Source: Tubulanus polymorphus (lineage: Eukaryota > Nemertea > Palaeonemertea > Tubulaniformes > Tubulanidae). Taken from it: a stretch of 64,000 bases of DNA. The notes under the pieces are model-generated. The model made no database searches and was not told where the DNA came from. It worked only from the letters and a program-made list of their open reading frames with translations. The stretch's first letter is position 1. Each line of letters opens with the position of its first letter. Both the position numbers and the translations under genes were made by a program. Below are positions 48,992 to 61,206 of the stretch, one piece after another. The stretch lies in contig NC_134025.1 in assembly GCF_964204645.1 (NCBI RefSeq), forward strand, positions 31,962,001-32,026,000. Reading direction: 5' to 3'.

Positions 48992-51756
48992 CAATCTGAA
49001 ATGATAGGTTAAGGTAAACTGAACTGATTTCGAGTAGATGGACTTAAAGATACAGATTTTTCTTGCAAAATAGGGTCCTAAAGATGATGAGTTCTATCTT
49101 AATTGATGGGTTAGGGTGTACTGAACTGATTTCAAATAGATAGGTTGAAAGATTAAGAATTTTCTGGCTATTTATGCTCCTGAAGATGATGGACTCGATC
49201 TGAAATGATAGGTTAAGGTAAACTGAACTGATTTCGAGCAGATGGACTGAAAGATACAGATTTTTCTTGCAAAATAGGGTCCTAAAGATGATGAATTCTA
49301 TCTTAATTGATGGGTTAGGGTGAACTGAACTGATTTCAAATAGATAGGTGGAAAGAATCAGAATTTTCTGGCTGCCTTTGGTTCTGAAGATGATGGACTC
49401 AATCTGAAAAGATGGGCTAAGGCGTATTGAACTGATTTCAAATAGATAGGTGTAAAGATTAAGAATTTTCTGGCTATTTATGCTCCTGAAGATGAAGGAC
49501 TCGATCTGAAATGATAGGTTAAGGTAAACTGAACTGATTTCGAGTAGATGGACTGAAAGATACAGATTTTTCTTGCAAAATAGGGTCCTAAAGATGATGA
49601 GTTCTATCTTAATTGATGGGTTAGGGTGAACTGAACTGATTTCAAATAGATAGGTTGAAAGAATCAGAATTTTATGGCTGCTTTTGGTTCTGAAGATGAT
49701 GGATTCAATCTGAAAAGATGGGCTAAGGCGTATTGAACTGATTTCAAATAGATAGGTGGAAAGATTAAGAATTTTCTGGCTATTTATGCTCCTGAAGATG
49801 ATGGACTCGATCTGAAATGATAGGTTAAGGTAAACTGAATTGATTTCGAGTAGATGGATTGATAGATACAGATTTTTCTTGCAAAATAGGGTCCTAAAGA
49901 TGATGAATTCTATCTTAATTGATCGGTTAGGGTGTACTGAACTGATTTCAAATAGATAGGTTGAAAGAATCAGAATTTTCTGGCTGCTTTTGGTTCTGAA
50001 GATGATGGATTCAATCTGAAAAGATGTGTTAAGGCGTATTGAACTGATTTAAAATAGATAGGTGGAAAGATTCAGAATTTTCTGGCTATTTATGCTCCTG
50101 AAGATGATGGACTCGATCTGAAATGATAGGTTAAGGTAAACTGAACTGATTTCGAGTAGATGGACTGAAAGATACAGATTTTTCTTGCAAAATAGGGTCC
50201 TAAAGATGATGAATTCTATCTTAATTGATGGGTTAGGGTGAACTGAACTGATTTCAAATAGATAGGTTAAAAGAATCAGAATTTTCTGGCTGCTTTTGGT
50301 TCTGAAGATGATGGATTCAATCTGAAAAGATGGGCTAAGGCGTATTGAACTGATTTCAAATAGATAGGTGGAAAGATTAAGAATTTTCTGGCTATTTATG
50401 CTCCTGAAGATGATTGACTCGATCTGAAATGATAGGTTAGGTAGACTGAACTGATTTCGAGTAGATGGACTGAAAGATACAGATTTTTCTTGCAAAATAG
50501 GGTCCTAAAGATGATGAGTTCTATCTTAATTGATGGGTTAGGGTGTACTGAACTGATTTCAAATAGATAGGTTGAAAGAATCAGAATTTTCTGGTTGCTT
50601 TTGGTTCTGAAGATGATGGATTCAATCTGAAAAGGTGTTAAGGCGTATTGAACTGATTTCAAATAGATAGGTGCAAAGATTAAGAATTTTTTAGCTATTT
50701 ATGCTCCTGAAGACGATGGACTCGATCTGAAATGATAGGTTAAGGTAGACTGAACTGATTCTGAATAGATGGACTGAAAGATATAGATTTTTCTTGCAAA
50801 ATAGGGTCCTAAAGATGATGAGTTCTATCTTAATTGATGGCTTAGGGTGTACTGAACTGATTTCAAATAGATAGGTGGAAAGATTAAGAATTTTCTGGCT
50901 ATTTATGCTCCTGAAGATGATGGACTCGATCTGAAATGATAGGTTAAGGTAAACTGAACTGATTTCGGGTAGATGGACTGAAAGATACAGATTTTTCTTG
51001 CAAAATAGGGTCCTAAAGATGATGAATTCTATCTTAATTGATGGGTTAGGGTGTACTGAACTGATTTCAAATAGATAGGTTGAAAGAATCAGAATTTTCT
51101 GGCTGCCTTTGGTTCTCAAGATGATGGACTCAATCTGAAAAGATGGGCTAAGGCGTATTGAACTGATTTCAAATAGATAGGTGGAAAGATTAAGAATTTT
51201 CTGGCTATTTATGCTCCTGAAGATGATGGACTCGATCTGAAATGATAGGTTAAGGTAAACTGAACTGATTTCGAGTAGATGGACTGAAAGATACAGATTT
51301 TTCTTGCAAAATAGGGTCCTAAAGATGATGAATTCTATCTTAATTGATGGGTTAGGGTGAACTGAACTGATTTCAAATAGATAGGTGGATAGAATCAGAA
51401 TTTTCTGGCTGCCTTTGGTTCTGAAGATGATGGACTTAATCTGAAAAGATGGGCTAAGGCGAATTGAACTGATTTCAAATAGATAGGTGGAAAGATTAAG
51501 AATTTTCTGGCTATTTATGCTCCTGAAGATGATGGACTCGATCTGAAATGATAGGTTAAGGTAAACTGAACTGATTTCGAGTAGATGGACTGAAAGATAC
51601 AGATTTTTCTTGCAAAATAGGGTCCTAAAGATGATGAATTCTATCTTAATTGATGGGTTAGGGTGTACTGAACTGATTTCAAATAGATAGGTTGAAAGAA
51701 TCAGAATTTTCTGGCTGCTTTTGGTTCTGAAGATGATGGATTCAATCTGAAAAGAT
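48931..51756 (+). repeat. 2.8-kb block duplicated at +4,995 bp, copy 1
   Basis: The block matches about 53,926-56,751. Aligned markers are ttttatggctg (49670 and 54665), gatcggttagg (near 49,922 and 54,917), the 101-bp monomer (50435 and 55430), gaaaaggtgttaagg (50630 and 55625), gaagacgatgg, gattctgaatag and gacttaatctg (51433 and 56428). The offset of 4,995 is the 4,689 period plus one 306-bp trimer. The match ends at 51757 g against 56752 c. Differences seen are gatatag against gatacag near 50,783, and ggggaactg near 56,353. Confidence 0.88.
50630..50645 (+). repeat. 100-bp C monomer (2-bp deletion)
   Basis: The usual gaaaagatgtgttaagg is shortened by two bases to gaaaaggtgttaagg. It recurs at 55625, 4,995 bp away, as part of the duplicated block. 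The related copy near 63,470 has the full-length form, so the deletion postdates the split from that copy. Confidence 0.82.
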
Positions 51757-53925
51757 GCGTTAAGGCGTATTGAACTGATTTCAAATAGATAGGTGGAAAG
51801 ATTAAGAATTTTCTGGCTATTTATGCTCCTGAAGATGATGGACTCGATCTGAAATGATAGGTTAAGGTAAACTGAACTGATTTCGAGTAGATGGACTTAA
51901 AGATGCAGATTTTTCTTGCAAAATAGGGTCCTAAAGATGATGAGTTCTATCTTAATTGATGGGTTAGGGTGTACTGAACTGATTTCAAATAGATAGGTTG
52001 AAAGATTAAGAATTTTCTGGCTATTTATGCTCCTGAAGATGATGGACTCGATCTGAAATGATAGGTTAAGGTAAACTGAACTGATTTCGAGCAGATGGAC
52101 TGAAAGATACAGATTTTTCTTGCAAAATAGGGTCCTAAAGATGATGAATTCTATCTTAATTGATGGGTTAGGGTGAACTGAACTGATTTCAAATAGATAG
52201 GTGGAAAGAATCAGAATTTTCTGGCTGCCTTTGGTTCTGAAGATGATGGACTCAATCTGAAAAGATGGGCTAAGGCGTATTGAACTGATTTCAAATAGAT
52301 AGGTGTAAAGATTAAGAATTTTCTGGCTATTTATGCTCCTGAAGATGAAGGACTCGATCTGAAATGATAGGTTAAGGTAAACTGAACTGATTTCGAGTAG
52401 ATGGACTGAAAGATACAGATTTTGCTTGCAAAATAGGGTCCTAAAGATGATGAATTCTATCTTAATTGATGGGTTAGGGTGAACTGAACTGATTTCAAAT
52501 AGATAGGTTGAAAGAATCAGAATTTTCTGGCTGCTTTTGGTTCTGAAGATGATGGATTCAATCTGAAAAGATGTGTTAAGGCGTATTGAACTGATTTCAA
52601 ATAGATAGGTGGAAAGAATCAGAATTTTCTGGCTGCTTTTGGTTCTGAAGATGATGGATTCAATCTGAAAAGATGTGTTAAGGCGTATTGAACTGATTTC
52701 AAATAGATAGGTGGAAAGATTAAGAATTTTCTGGCTATTTATGCTCCTGAAGATGATAAACTCGATCTGAAATGATAGGTTAAGGTAAACTGAATTGATT
52801 TCGAGTAGATGGACTGAAAGATACAGATTTTTCTTGCAAAATAGGGTCCTAAAGATGATGAATTCTATCTTAATTGATGGGTTAGGGTGTACTGAACTGA
52901 TTTCAAATAGATAGGTTGAAAGAATCAGAATTTTCTGGCTGCTTTTGGTTCTGAAGATGATGGATTCAATCTGAAAAGATGTGTTAAGGCGTATTGAACT
53001 GATTTCAAATAGATAGGTGGAAAGATTAAGAATTTTCTGGCTATTTATGCTCCTGAAGATGATGGACTCGATCTGAAATGATAGGTTAAGGTAAACTGAA
53101 CTGATTTCGAGCAGATGGACTGAAAGATACAGATTTTTCTTGCAAAATAGGGTCCTAAAGATGATGAATTCTATCTTAATTGATGGGTTAGGGTGTACTG
53201 AACTGATTTCAAATAGATAGGTTGAAAGAATCAAAATTTTCTGGCTGCCTTTGGTTCTCAAGATGATGGACTCAATCTGAAAAGATGGGCTAAGGCGTAT
53301 TGAACTGATTTCAAATAGATAGGTGGAAAGATTAAGAATTTTCTGGCTATTTATGCTCCTGAAGATGATGGACTCGATCTGAAATGATAGGTTAAGGTAA
53401 ACTGAACTGATTTCGAGTAGATGGACTGAAAGATACAGATTTTTCTTGCAAAATAGGGTCCTAAAGATGATGAATTCTATCTTAATTGATGGGTTAGGGT
53501 GAACTGAACTGATTTCAAATAGATAGGTGGATAGAATCAGAATTTTCTGGCTGCCTTTGGTTCTGAAGATGATGGACTCAATCTGAAAAGATGGGCTAAG
53601 GCGAATTGAACTGATTTCAAATAGATAGGTGGAAAGATTAAGAATTTTCTGGCTATTTATGCTCCTGAAGATGATGGACTCGATCTAAAATGATAGGTTA
53701 AGGTAAACTGAACTGATTTCGAGTAGATGGACTGAAAGATACAGATTTTTCTTGCAAAATAGGGTCCTAAAGATGATGAATTCTATCTTAATTGATGGGT
53801 TAGGGTGTACTGAACTGATTTCAAATAGATAGGTTGAAAGAATCAGAATTTTCTGGCTGCTTTTGGTTCTGAAGATGATGGATTCAATCTGAAAAGATGT
53901 GTTAAGGCGTATTGAACTGATTTAA

Positions 53926-56751
53926 AATAGATAGGTGGAAAGATTAAGAATTTTCTGGCTATTTATGCTCCTGAAGATGATGGACTCAATCTGAAATGAT
54001 AGGTTAAGGTAAACTGAACTGATTTCGAGTAGATGGACTTAAAGATACAGATTTTTCTTGCAAAATAGGGTCCTAAAGATGATGAGTTCTATCTTAATTG
54101 ATGGGTTAGGGTGTACTGAACTGATTTCAAATAGATAGGTTGAAAGATTAAGAATTTTCTGGCTATTTATGCTCCTGAAGATGATGGACTCGATCTGAAA
54201 TGATAGGTTAAGGTAAACTGAACTGATTTCGAGCAGATGGACTGAAAGATACAGATTTTTCTTGCAAAATAGGGTCCTAAAGATGATGAATTCTATCTTA
54301 ATTGATGGGTTAGGGTGAACTGAACTGATTTCAAATAGATAGGTGGAAAGAATCAGAATTTTCTGGCTGCCTTTGGTTCTGAAGATGATGGACTCAATCT
54401 GAAAAGATGGGCTAAGGCGTATTGAACTGATTTCAAATAGATAGGTGTAAAGATTAAGAATTTTCTGGCTATTTATGCTCCTGAAGATGAAGGACTCGAT
54501 CTGAAATGATAGGTTAAGGTAAACTGAACTGATTTCGAGTAGATGGACTGAAAGATACAGATTTTTCTTGCAAAATAGGGTCCTAAAGATGATGAGTTCT
54601 ATCTTAATTGATGGGTTAGGGTGAACTGAACTGATTTCAAATAGATAGGTTGAAAGAATCAGAATTTTATGGCTGCTTTTGGTTCTGAAGATGATGGATT
54701 CAATCTGAAAAGATGGGCTAAGGCGTATTGAACTGATTTCAAATAGATAGGTGGAAAGATTAAGAATTTTCTGGCTATTTATGCTCCTGAAGATGATGGA
54801 CTCGATCTGAAATGATAGGTTAAGGTAAACTGAATTGATTTCGAGTAGATGGATTGATAGATACAGATTTTTCTTGCAAAATAGGGTCCTAAAGATGATG
54901 AATTCTATCTTAATTGATCGGTTAGGGTGTACTGAACTGATTTCAAATAGATAGGTTGAAAGAATCAGAATTTTCTGGCTGCTTTTGGTTCTGAAGATGA
55001 TGGATTCAATCTGAAAAGATGTGTTAAGGCGTATTGAACTGATTTAAAATAGATAGGTGGAAAGATTCAGAATTTTCTGGCTATTTATGCTCCTGAAGAT
55101 GATGGACTCGATCTGAAATGATAGGTTAAGGTAAACTGAACTGATTTCGAGTAGATGGACTGAAAGATACAGATTTTTCTTGCAAAATAGGGTCCTAAAG
55201 ATGATGAATTCTATCTTAATTGATGGGTTAGGGTGAACTGAACTGATTTCAAATAGATAGGTTAAAAGAATCAGAATTTTCTGGCTGCTTTTGGTTCTGA
55301 AGATGATGGATTCAATCTGAAAAGATGGGCTAAGGCGTATTGAACTGATTTCAAATAGATAGGTGGAAAGATTAAGAATTTTCTGGCTATTTATGCTCCT
55401 GAAGATGATTGACTCGATCTGAAATGATAGGTTAGGTAGACTGAACTGATTTCGAGTAGATGGACTGAAAGATACAGATTTTTCTTGCAAAATAGGGTCC
55501 TAAAGATGATGAGTTCTATCTTAATTGATGGGTTAGGGTGTACTGAACTGATTTCAAATAGATAGGTTGAAAGAATCAGAATTTTCTGGTTGCTTTTGGT
55601 TCTGAAGATGATGGATTCAATCTGAAAAGGTGTTAAGGCGTATTGAACTGATTTCAAATAGATAGGTGCAAAGATTAAGAATTTTTTAGCTATTTATGCT
55701 CCTGAAGACGATGGACTCGATCTGAAATGATAGGTTAAGGTAGACTGAACTGATTCTGAATAGATGGACTGAAAGATACAGATTTTTCTTGCAAAATAGG
55801 GTCCTAAAGATGATGAGTTCTATCTTAATTGATGGCTTAGGGTGTACTGAACTGATTTCAAATAGATAGGTGGAAAGATTAAGAATTTTCTGGCTATTTA
55901 TGCTCCTGAAGATGATGGACTCGATCTGAAATGATAGGTTAAGGTAAACTGAACTGATTTCGGGTAGATGGACTGAAAGATACAGATTTTTCTTGCAAAA
56001 TAGGGTCCTAAAGATGATGAATTCTATCTTAATTGATGGGTTAGGGTGTACTGAACTGATTTCAAATAGATAGGTTGAAAGAATCAGAATTTTCTGGCTG
56101 CCTTTGGTTCTCAAGATGATGGACTCAATCTGAAAAGATGGGCTAAGGCGTATTGAACTGATTTCAAATAGATAGGTGGAAAGATTAAGAATTTTCTGGC
56201 TATTTATGCTCCTGAAGATGATGGACTCGATCTGAAATGATAGGTTAAGGTAAACTGAACTGATTTCGAGTAGATGGACTGAAAGATACAGATTTTTCTT
56301 GCAAAATAGGGTCCTAAAGATGATGAATTCTATCTTAATTGATGGGTTAGGGGGAACTGAACTGATTTCAAATAGATAGGTGGATAGAATCAGAATTTTC
56401 TGGCTGCCTTTGGTTCTGAAGATGATGGACTTAATCTGAAAAGATGGGCTAAGGCGAATTGAACTGATTTCAAATAGATAGGTGGAAAGATTAAGAATTT
56501 TCTGGCTATTTATGCTCCTGAAGATGATGGACTCGATCTGAAATGATAGGTTAAGGTAAACTGAACTGATTTCGAGTAGATGGACTGAAAGATACAGATT
56601 TTTCTTGCAAAATAGGGTCCTAAAGATGATGAATTCTATCTTAATTGATGGGTTAGGGTGTACTGAACTGATTTCAAATAGATAGGTTGAAAGAATCAGA
56701 ATTTTCTGGCTGCTTTTGGTTCTGAAGATGATGGATTCAATCTGAAAAGAT
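53926..56751 (+). repeat. 2.8-kb block duplicated at +4,995 bp, copy 2
   Basis: This is the partner of 48,931-51,756. The part around 55,390-55,760 (101-bp monomer, then gaagacgatgg, then gattctgaatagatgg) also reappears at about 63,240-63,610, the only clear link between domain III and the right end of domain IV. Confidence 0.86.
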
Positions 56752-56776
56752 CTGTTAAGGCGTATTGAACTGATTT

Positions 56777-58187
56777 AAAATAGATAGGTGGAAAGATTAA
56801 GAATTTTCTGGCTATTTATGCTCCTGAAGATGATGGACTCGATCTGAAATGATAGGTTAAGGTAAACTGAACTGATTTCGAGTAGATGGACTGAAAGATA
56901 CAGATTTTTCTTGCAAAATAGGGTCCTAAAGATGATGAGTTCTATCTTAATTGATGGGTTAGGGTGTACTGAACTGATTTCAAATAGATAGGTGGAAAGA
57001 TTAAGAATTTTCTGGCTATTTATGCTCCTGCAGATGATGGACTCGATCTGAAATGATAGGTTAAGGTAAACTGAACTGATTTCGAGCAGATGGACTGAAA
57101 GATACAGATTTTTCTTGCAAAATAGGGTCCTAAAGATGATGAATTCTATCTTAATTGATGGGTTAGGGTGTACTGAACTGATTTCAAATAGATAGGTTGA
57201 AAGAATCAGAATTTTCTGGCTGCCTTTGGTTCTCAAGATGATGGACTCAATCTGAAAAGATGGGCTAAGGCGTATTGAACTGATTTCAAATAGATAGGTG
57301 GAAAGATTAAGAATTTTCTGGCTATTTATGCTCCTGAAGATGATGGACTCGATCTGAAATGATAGGTTAAGGTAAACTGAACTGATTTCGAGTAGATGGA
57401 CTGAAAGATACAGATTTTTCTTGCAAAATAGGGTCCTAAAGATGATGAGTTCTATCTTAATTGATGGGTTAGGGTGAACTGAACTGATTTCAAATAGATA
57501 GGTGGATAGAATCAGAATTTTCTGGCTGCCTTTGGTTCTGAAGATGATGGACTCAATCTGAAAAGATGGGCTAAGGCGAATTGAACTGATTTCAAATAGA
57601 TAGGTGGAAAGATTAAGAATTTTCTGGCTATTTATGCTCCTGAAGATGATGGACTCGATCTGAAATGATAGGTTAAGGTAAACTGAACTGATTTCGAGTA
57701 GATGGACTGAAAGATACAGATTTTTCTTGCAAAATAGGGTCTTAAAGATGATGAATTTTATCTTAATTGATGGGTTAGGGTGTACTGAACTGATTTCAAA
57801 TAGATAGGTTGAAAGAATCAGAATTTTCTGGCTGCTTTTGGTTCTGAAGATGATGGATTCAATCTGAAAAGATGTGTTAAGGCGTATTGAACTGATTTCA
57901 AATAGATAGGTGGAAAGATTAAGAATTTTCTGGCTATTTATGCTCCTGAAGATGATGGACTCGTTCTGAAATGATAGGTTAGGTAGACTGAACTGATTTC
58001 GAGTAGATGGACTGAAAGATACAGATTTTTCTTGCAAAATAGGGTCCTAAAGATGATGAATTCTATCTTAATTGATGGGTTAGGGTGTACTGAACTGATT
58101 TCAAATAGATAGGTGGAAAGATTAAGAATTTTCTGGCTATTTATGCTCCTGAAGATGATGGACTCGATCTGAAATGATAGGTTAAGG
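56777..58187 (+). repeat. 1.4-kb block repeated at +1,835 bp (partner 58,612-60,022)
   Basis: Aligned markers are gctcctgcagatg (57025 and 58860), gtcttaaagatg, ggactcgttctg and the 101-bp monomer (57977 and 59812). The offset is 18 monomers minus 1. A difference seen is ggatagaatc near 57,509 against ggataaaatc near 59,344. The match ends where ggcaaactg faces ggaaaactg. Confidence 0.83.
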
Positions 58188-59829
58188 CAAACTGAACTGA
58201 TTTCGAGTAGATGGACTGAAAGATACAGATTTTTCTTGCAAAATAGGGTCCTAAAGATGATGAGTTCTATCTTAATTGATGGGTTAGGGTGTACTGAACT
58301 GATTTCAAATAGATAGGTGGAAAGATTAAGAATTTTCTGGCTATTTATGCTCCTGAAGATGATGGACTCGATCTGAAATGATAGGTTAAGGAAAACTGAT
58401 ATGATTTCGAGTAGATGGACTGAAAGATACAGATTTTTCTTGCAAAATAGGGTCCTAAAGATGATGAATTCTATCTTAATTGATGGGTTAGGGTGTACTG
58501 AACTGATTTCAAATAGATAGGTTGAAAGAATCAGAATTTTCTGGCTGCTTTTGGTTCTGAAGATGATGGATTCAATCTGAAAAGATGTGTTAAGGCGTAT
58601 TGAACTGATTTCAAATAGATAGGTGGAAAGATTAAGAATTTTCTGGCTATTTATGCTCCTGAAGATGATGGACTCGATCTGAAATGATAGGTTAAGGTAA
58701 ACTGAACTGATTTCGAGTAGATGGACTGAAAGATACAGATTTTTCTTGCAAAATAGGGTCCTAAAGATGATGAGTTCTATCTTAATTGATGGGTTAGGGT
58801 GTACTGAACTGATTTCAAATAGATAGGTGGAAAGATTAAGAATTTTCTGGCTATTTATGCTCCTGCAGATGATGGACTCGATCTGAAATGATAGGTTAAG
58901 GTAAACTGAACTGATTTCGAGCAGATGGACTGAAAGATACAGATTTTTCTTGCAAAATAGGGTCCTAAAGATGATGAATTCTATCTTAATTGATGGGTTA
59001 GGGTGTACTGAACTGATTTCAAATAGATAGGTTGAAAGAATCAGAATTTTCTGGCTGCCTTTGGTTCTCAAGATGATGGACTCAATCTGAAAAGATGGGC
59101 TAAGGCGTATTGAACTGATTTCAAATAGATAGGTGGAAAGATTAAGAATTTTCTGGCTATTTATGCTCCTGAAGATGATGGACTCGATCTGAAATGATAG
59201 GTTAAGGTAAACTGAACTGATTTCGAGTAGATGGACTGAAAGATACAGATTTTTCTTGCAAAATAGGGTCCTAAAGATGATGAGTTCTATCTTAATTGAT
59301 GGGTTAGGGTGAACTGAACTGATTTCAAATAGATAGGTGGATAAAATCAGAATTTTCTGGCTGCCTTTGGTTCTGAAGATGATGGACTCAATCTGAAAAG
59401 ATGGGCTAAGGCGAATTGAACTGATTTCAAATAGATAGGTGGACAGATTAAGAATTTTCTGGCTATTTATGCTCCTGAAGATGATGGACTCGATCTGAAA
59501 TGATAGGTTAAGGTAAACTGAACTGATTTCGAGTAGATGGACTGAAAGATACAGATTTTTCTTGCAAAATAGGGTCTTAAAGATGATGAATTTTATCTTA
59601 ATTGATGGGTTAGGGTGTACTGAACTGATTTCAAATAGATAGGTTGAAAGAATCAGAATTTTCTGGCTGCTTTTGGTTCTGAAGATGATGGATTCAATCT
59701 GAAAAGATGTGTCAAGGCGTATTGAACTGATTTCAAATAGATAGGTGGAAAGATTAAGAATTTTCTGGCTATTTATGCTCCTGAAGATGATGGACTCGTT
59801 CTGAAATGATAGGTTAGGTAGACTGAACT

Positions 59830-61206
59830 GATTTCGAGTAGATGGACTGAAAGATACAGATTTTTCTTGCAAAATAGGGTCCTAAAGATGATGAATTCTA
59901 TCTTAATTGATGGGTTAGGGTGTACTGAACTGATTTCAAATAGATAGGTGGAAAGATTAAGAATTTTCTGGCTATTTATGCTCCTGAAGATGATGGACTC
60001 GATCTGAAATGATAGGTTAAGGAAAACTGAAATGATTTCGAGTAGATGGACTGAAAGATACAGATTTTTCTTGCAAAATAGGGTCCTAAAGATGATGAAT
60101 TCTATCTTAATTGATGGGTTAGGGTGTACTGAACTGATTTCAAATAGATAGGTTGAAAGAATCAGAATTTTCTGGCTGCTTTTGGTTCTGAAGATGATGG
60201 ATTCAATCTGAAAAGATGTGTTAAGGCGTATTGAACTGATTTCAAATAGATAGGTGGAAAGATTAAGAATTTTCTGGCTATTTATGCTCCTGAAGATGAT
60301 GGACTCATCTGAAATGATAGGTTAAGGTAAACTGAACTGATTTCGAGTAGATGGACTGAAAGATACAGATTTTTCTTGCAAAATAGGGTCCTAAAGATGA
60401 TGAGTTCTATCTTAATTGATGGGTTAGGGTGTACTGAACTGATTTCAAATAGATAGGTGGAAAGATTAAGAATTTTCTGGCTATTTATGCTCCTGAAGAT
60501 GATGGACTCGATCTGAAATGATAGGTTAAGGTAAATTGAACTGATTTAGAGCAGATGGACTGAAAGATACAGATTTTTCTTGCAAAATAGGGTCCTAAAG
60601 ATGATGAGTTCTATCTTAATTGATGGGTTAGGGTGAACTGAACTGATTTCAAATAGATAGGTTGAAAGAATCAGAATTTTATGGCTGCTTTTGGTTCTGA
60701 AGATGATGGATTCAATCTGAAAAGATGGGCTAAGGCGTATTGAACTGATTTCAAATAGATAGGTGGAAAGATTAAGAATTTTCTGGCTATTTATGCTCCT
60801 GAAGATGATGGACTCGATCTGAAATGATAGGTTAAGGTAAACTGAATTGATTTCGAGTAGATGGACTGATAGATACAGATTTTTCTTGCAAAATAGGGTC
60901 CTAAAGATGATGAATTCTATCTTAATTGATGGGTTAGGGTGTACTGAACTGATTTCAAATAGATAGGTTGAAAGAATCAGAATTTTCTGGCTGCTTTTGG
61001 TTCTGAAGATGATGGATTCAATCTGAATAGATGTGTTAAGGCGTATTGAACTGATTTCAAATAGATAGGTGGAAAGATTCAGAATTTTCTGGCTATTTAT
61101 GCTCCTGAAGATGATGGACTCGATCTGAAATGATAGGTTAAGGTAAACTGAACTGATTTCGAGTAGATGGACTGAAAGATACAGATTTTTCTTGCAAAAT
61201 AGGGTC
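59830..61206 (+). repeat. 1.4-kb block repeated at +1,834 bp (partner 61,664-63,040)
   Basis: Aligned markers are aaggaaaact (60019 and 61853), the one-base-short ggactcatctg (60304 and 62138), gatttagagcag (near 60,545 and 62,379), ttttatggctg (60677 and 62511) and gactgatagatac. The ctcatctg form lacks one base relative to ctcgatctg. The match ends at gtcttaaag against gtcctaaag near 61,207. The left edge is approximate. Confidence 0.82.

Larger units (their letters stand above)
20840..56770 (+). repeat. Array domain III: homogenised flavour with 3-5 kb units
   Basis: Monomers here are closer to one another than in domains I and II. Diagnostic variants are gatgaaggactcg with gtgtaaagattaag, gatttaaaatagatagg, gacttaaagatac, gatgataaactcg, ggttaaaagaatcag and ggttctcaagatg. 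The right half is organised into units of 3,159, 4,689 and 4,995 bp that differ by whole 306-bp trimers. Three of the recurrent variants (gatttaaaatag, gacttaaag, and rarely gatttagag) put stop codons into the minus-strand frame that is open in domain I. There is no unique sequence in this stretch. Confidence 0.8.

Noticed and set aside
22458-56114. Short minus-strand frames starting MRTKGSQK or MYLSVHLLE
   Set aside because: Their starts are TTG or GTG made by single substitutions (ggttctcaag, gatacacat, gatacaaat) inside ordinary monomers; no upstream signal exists.
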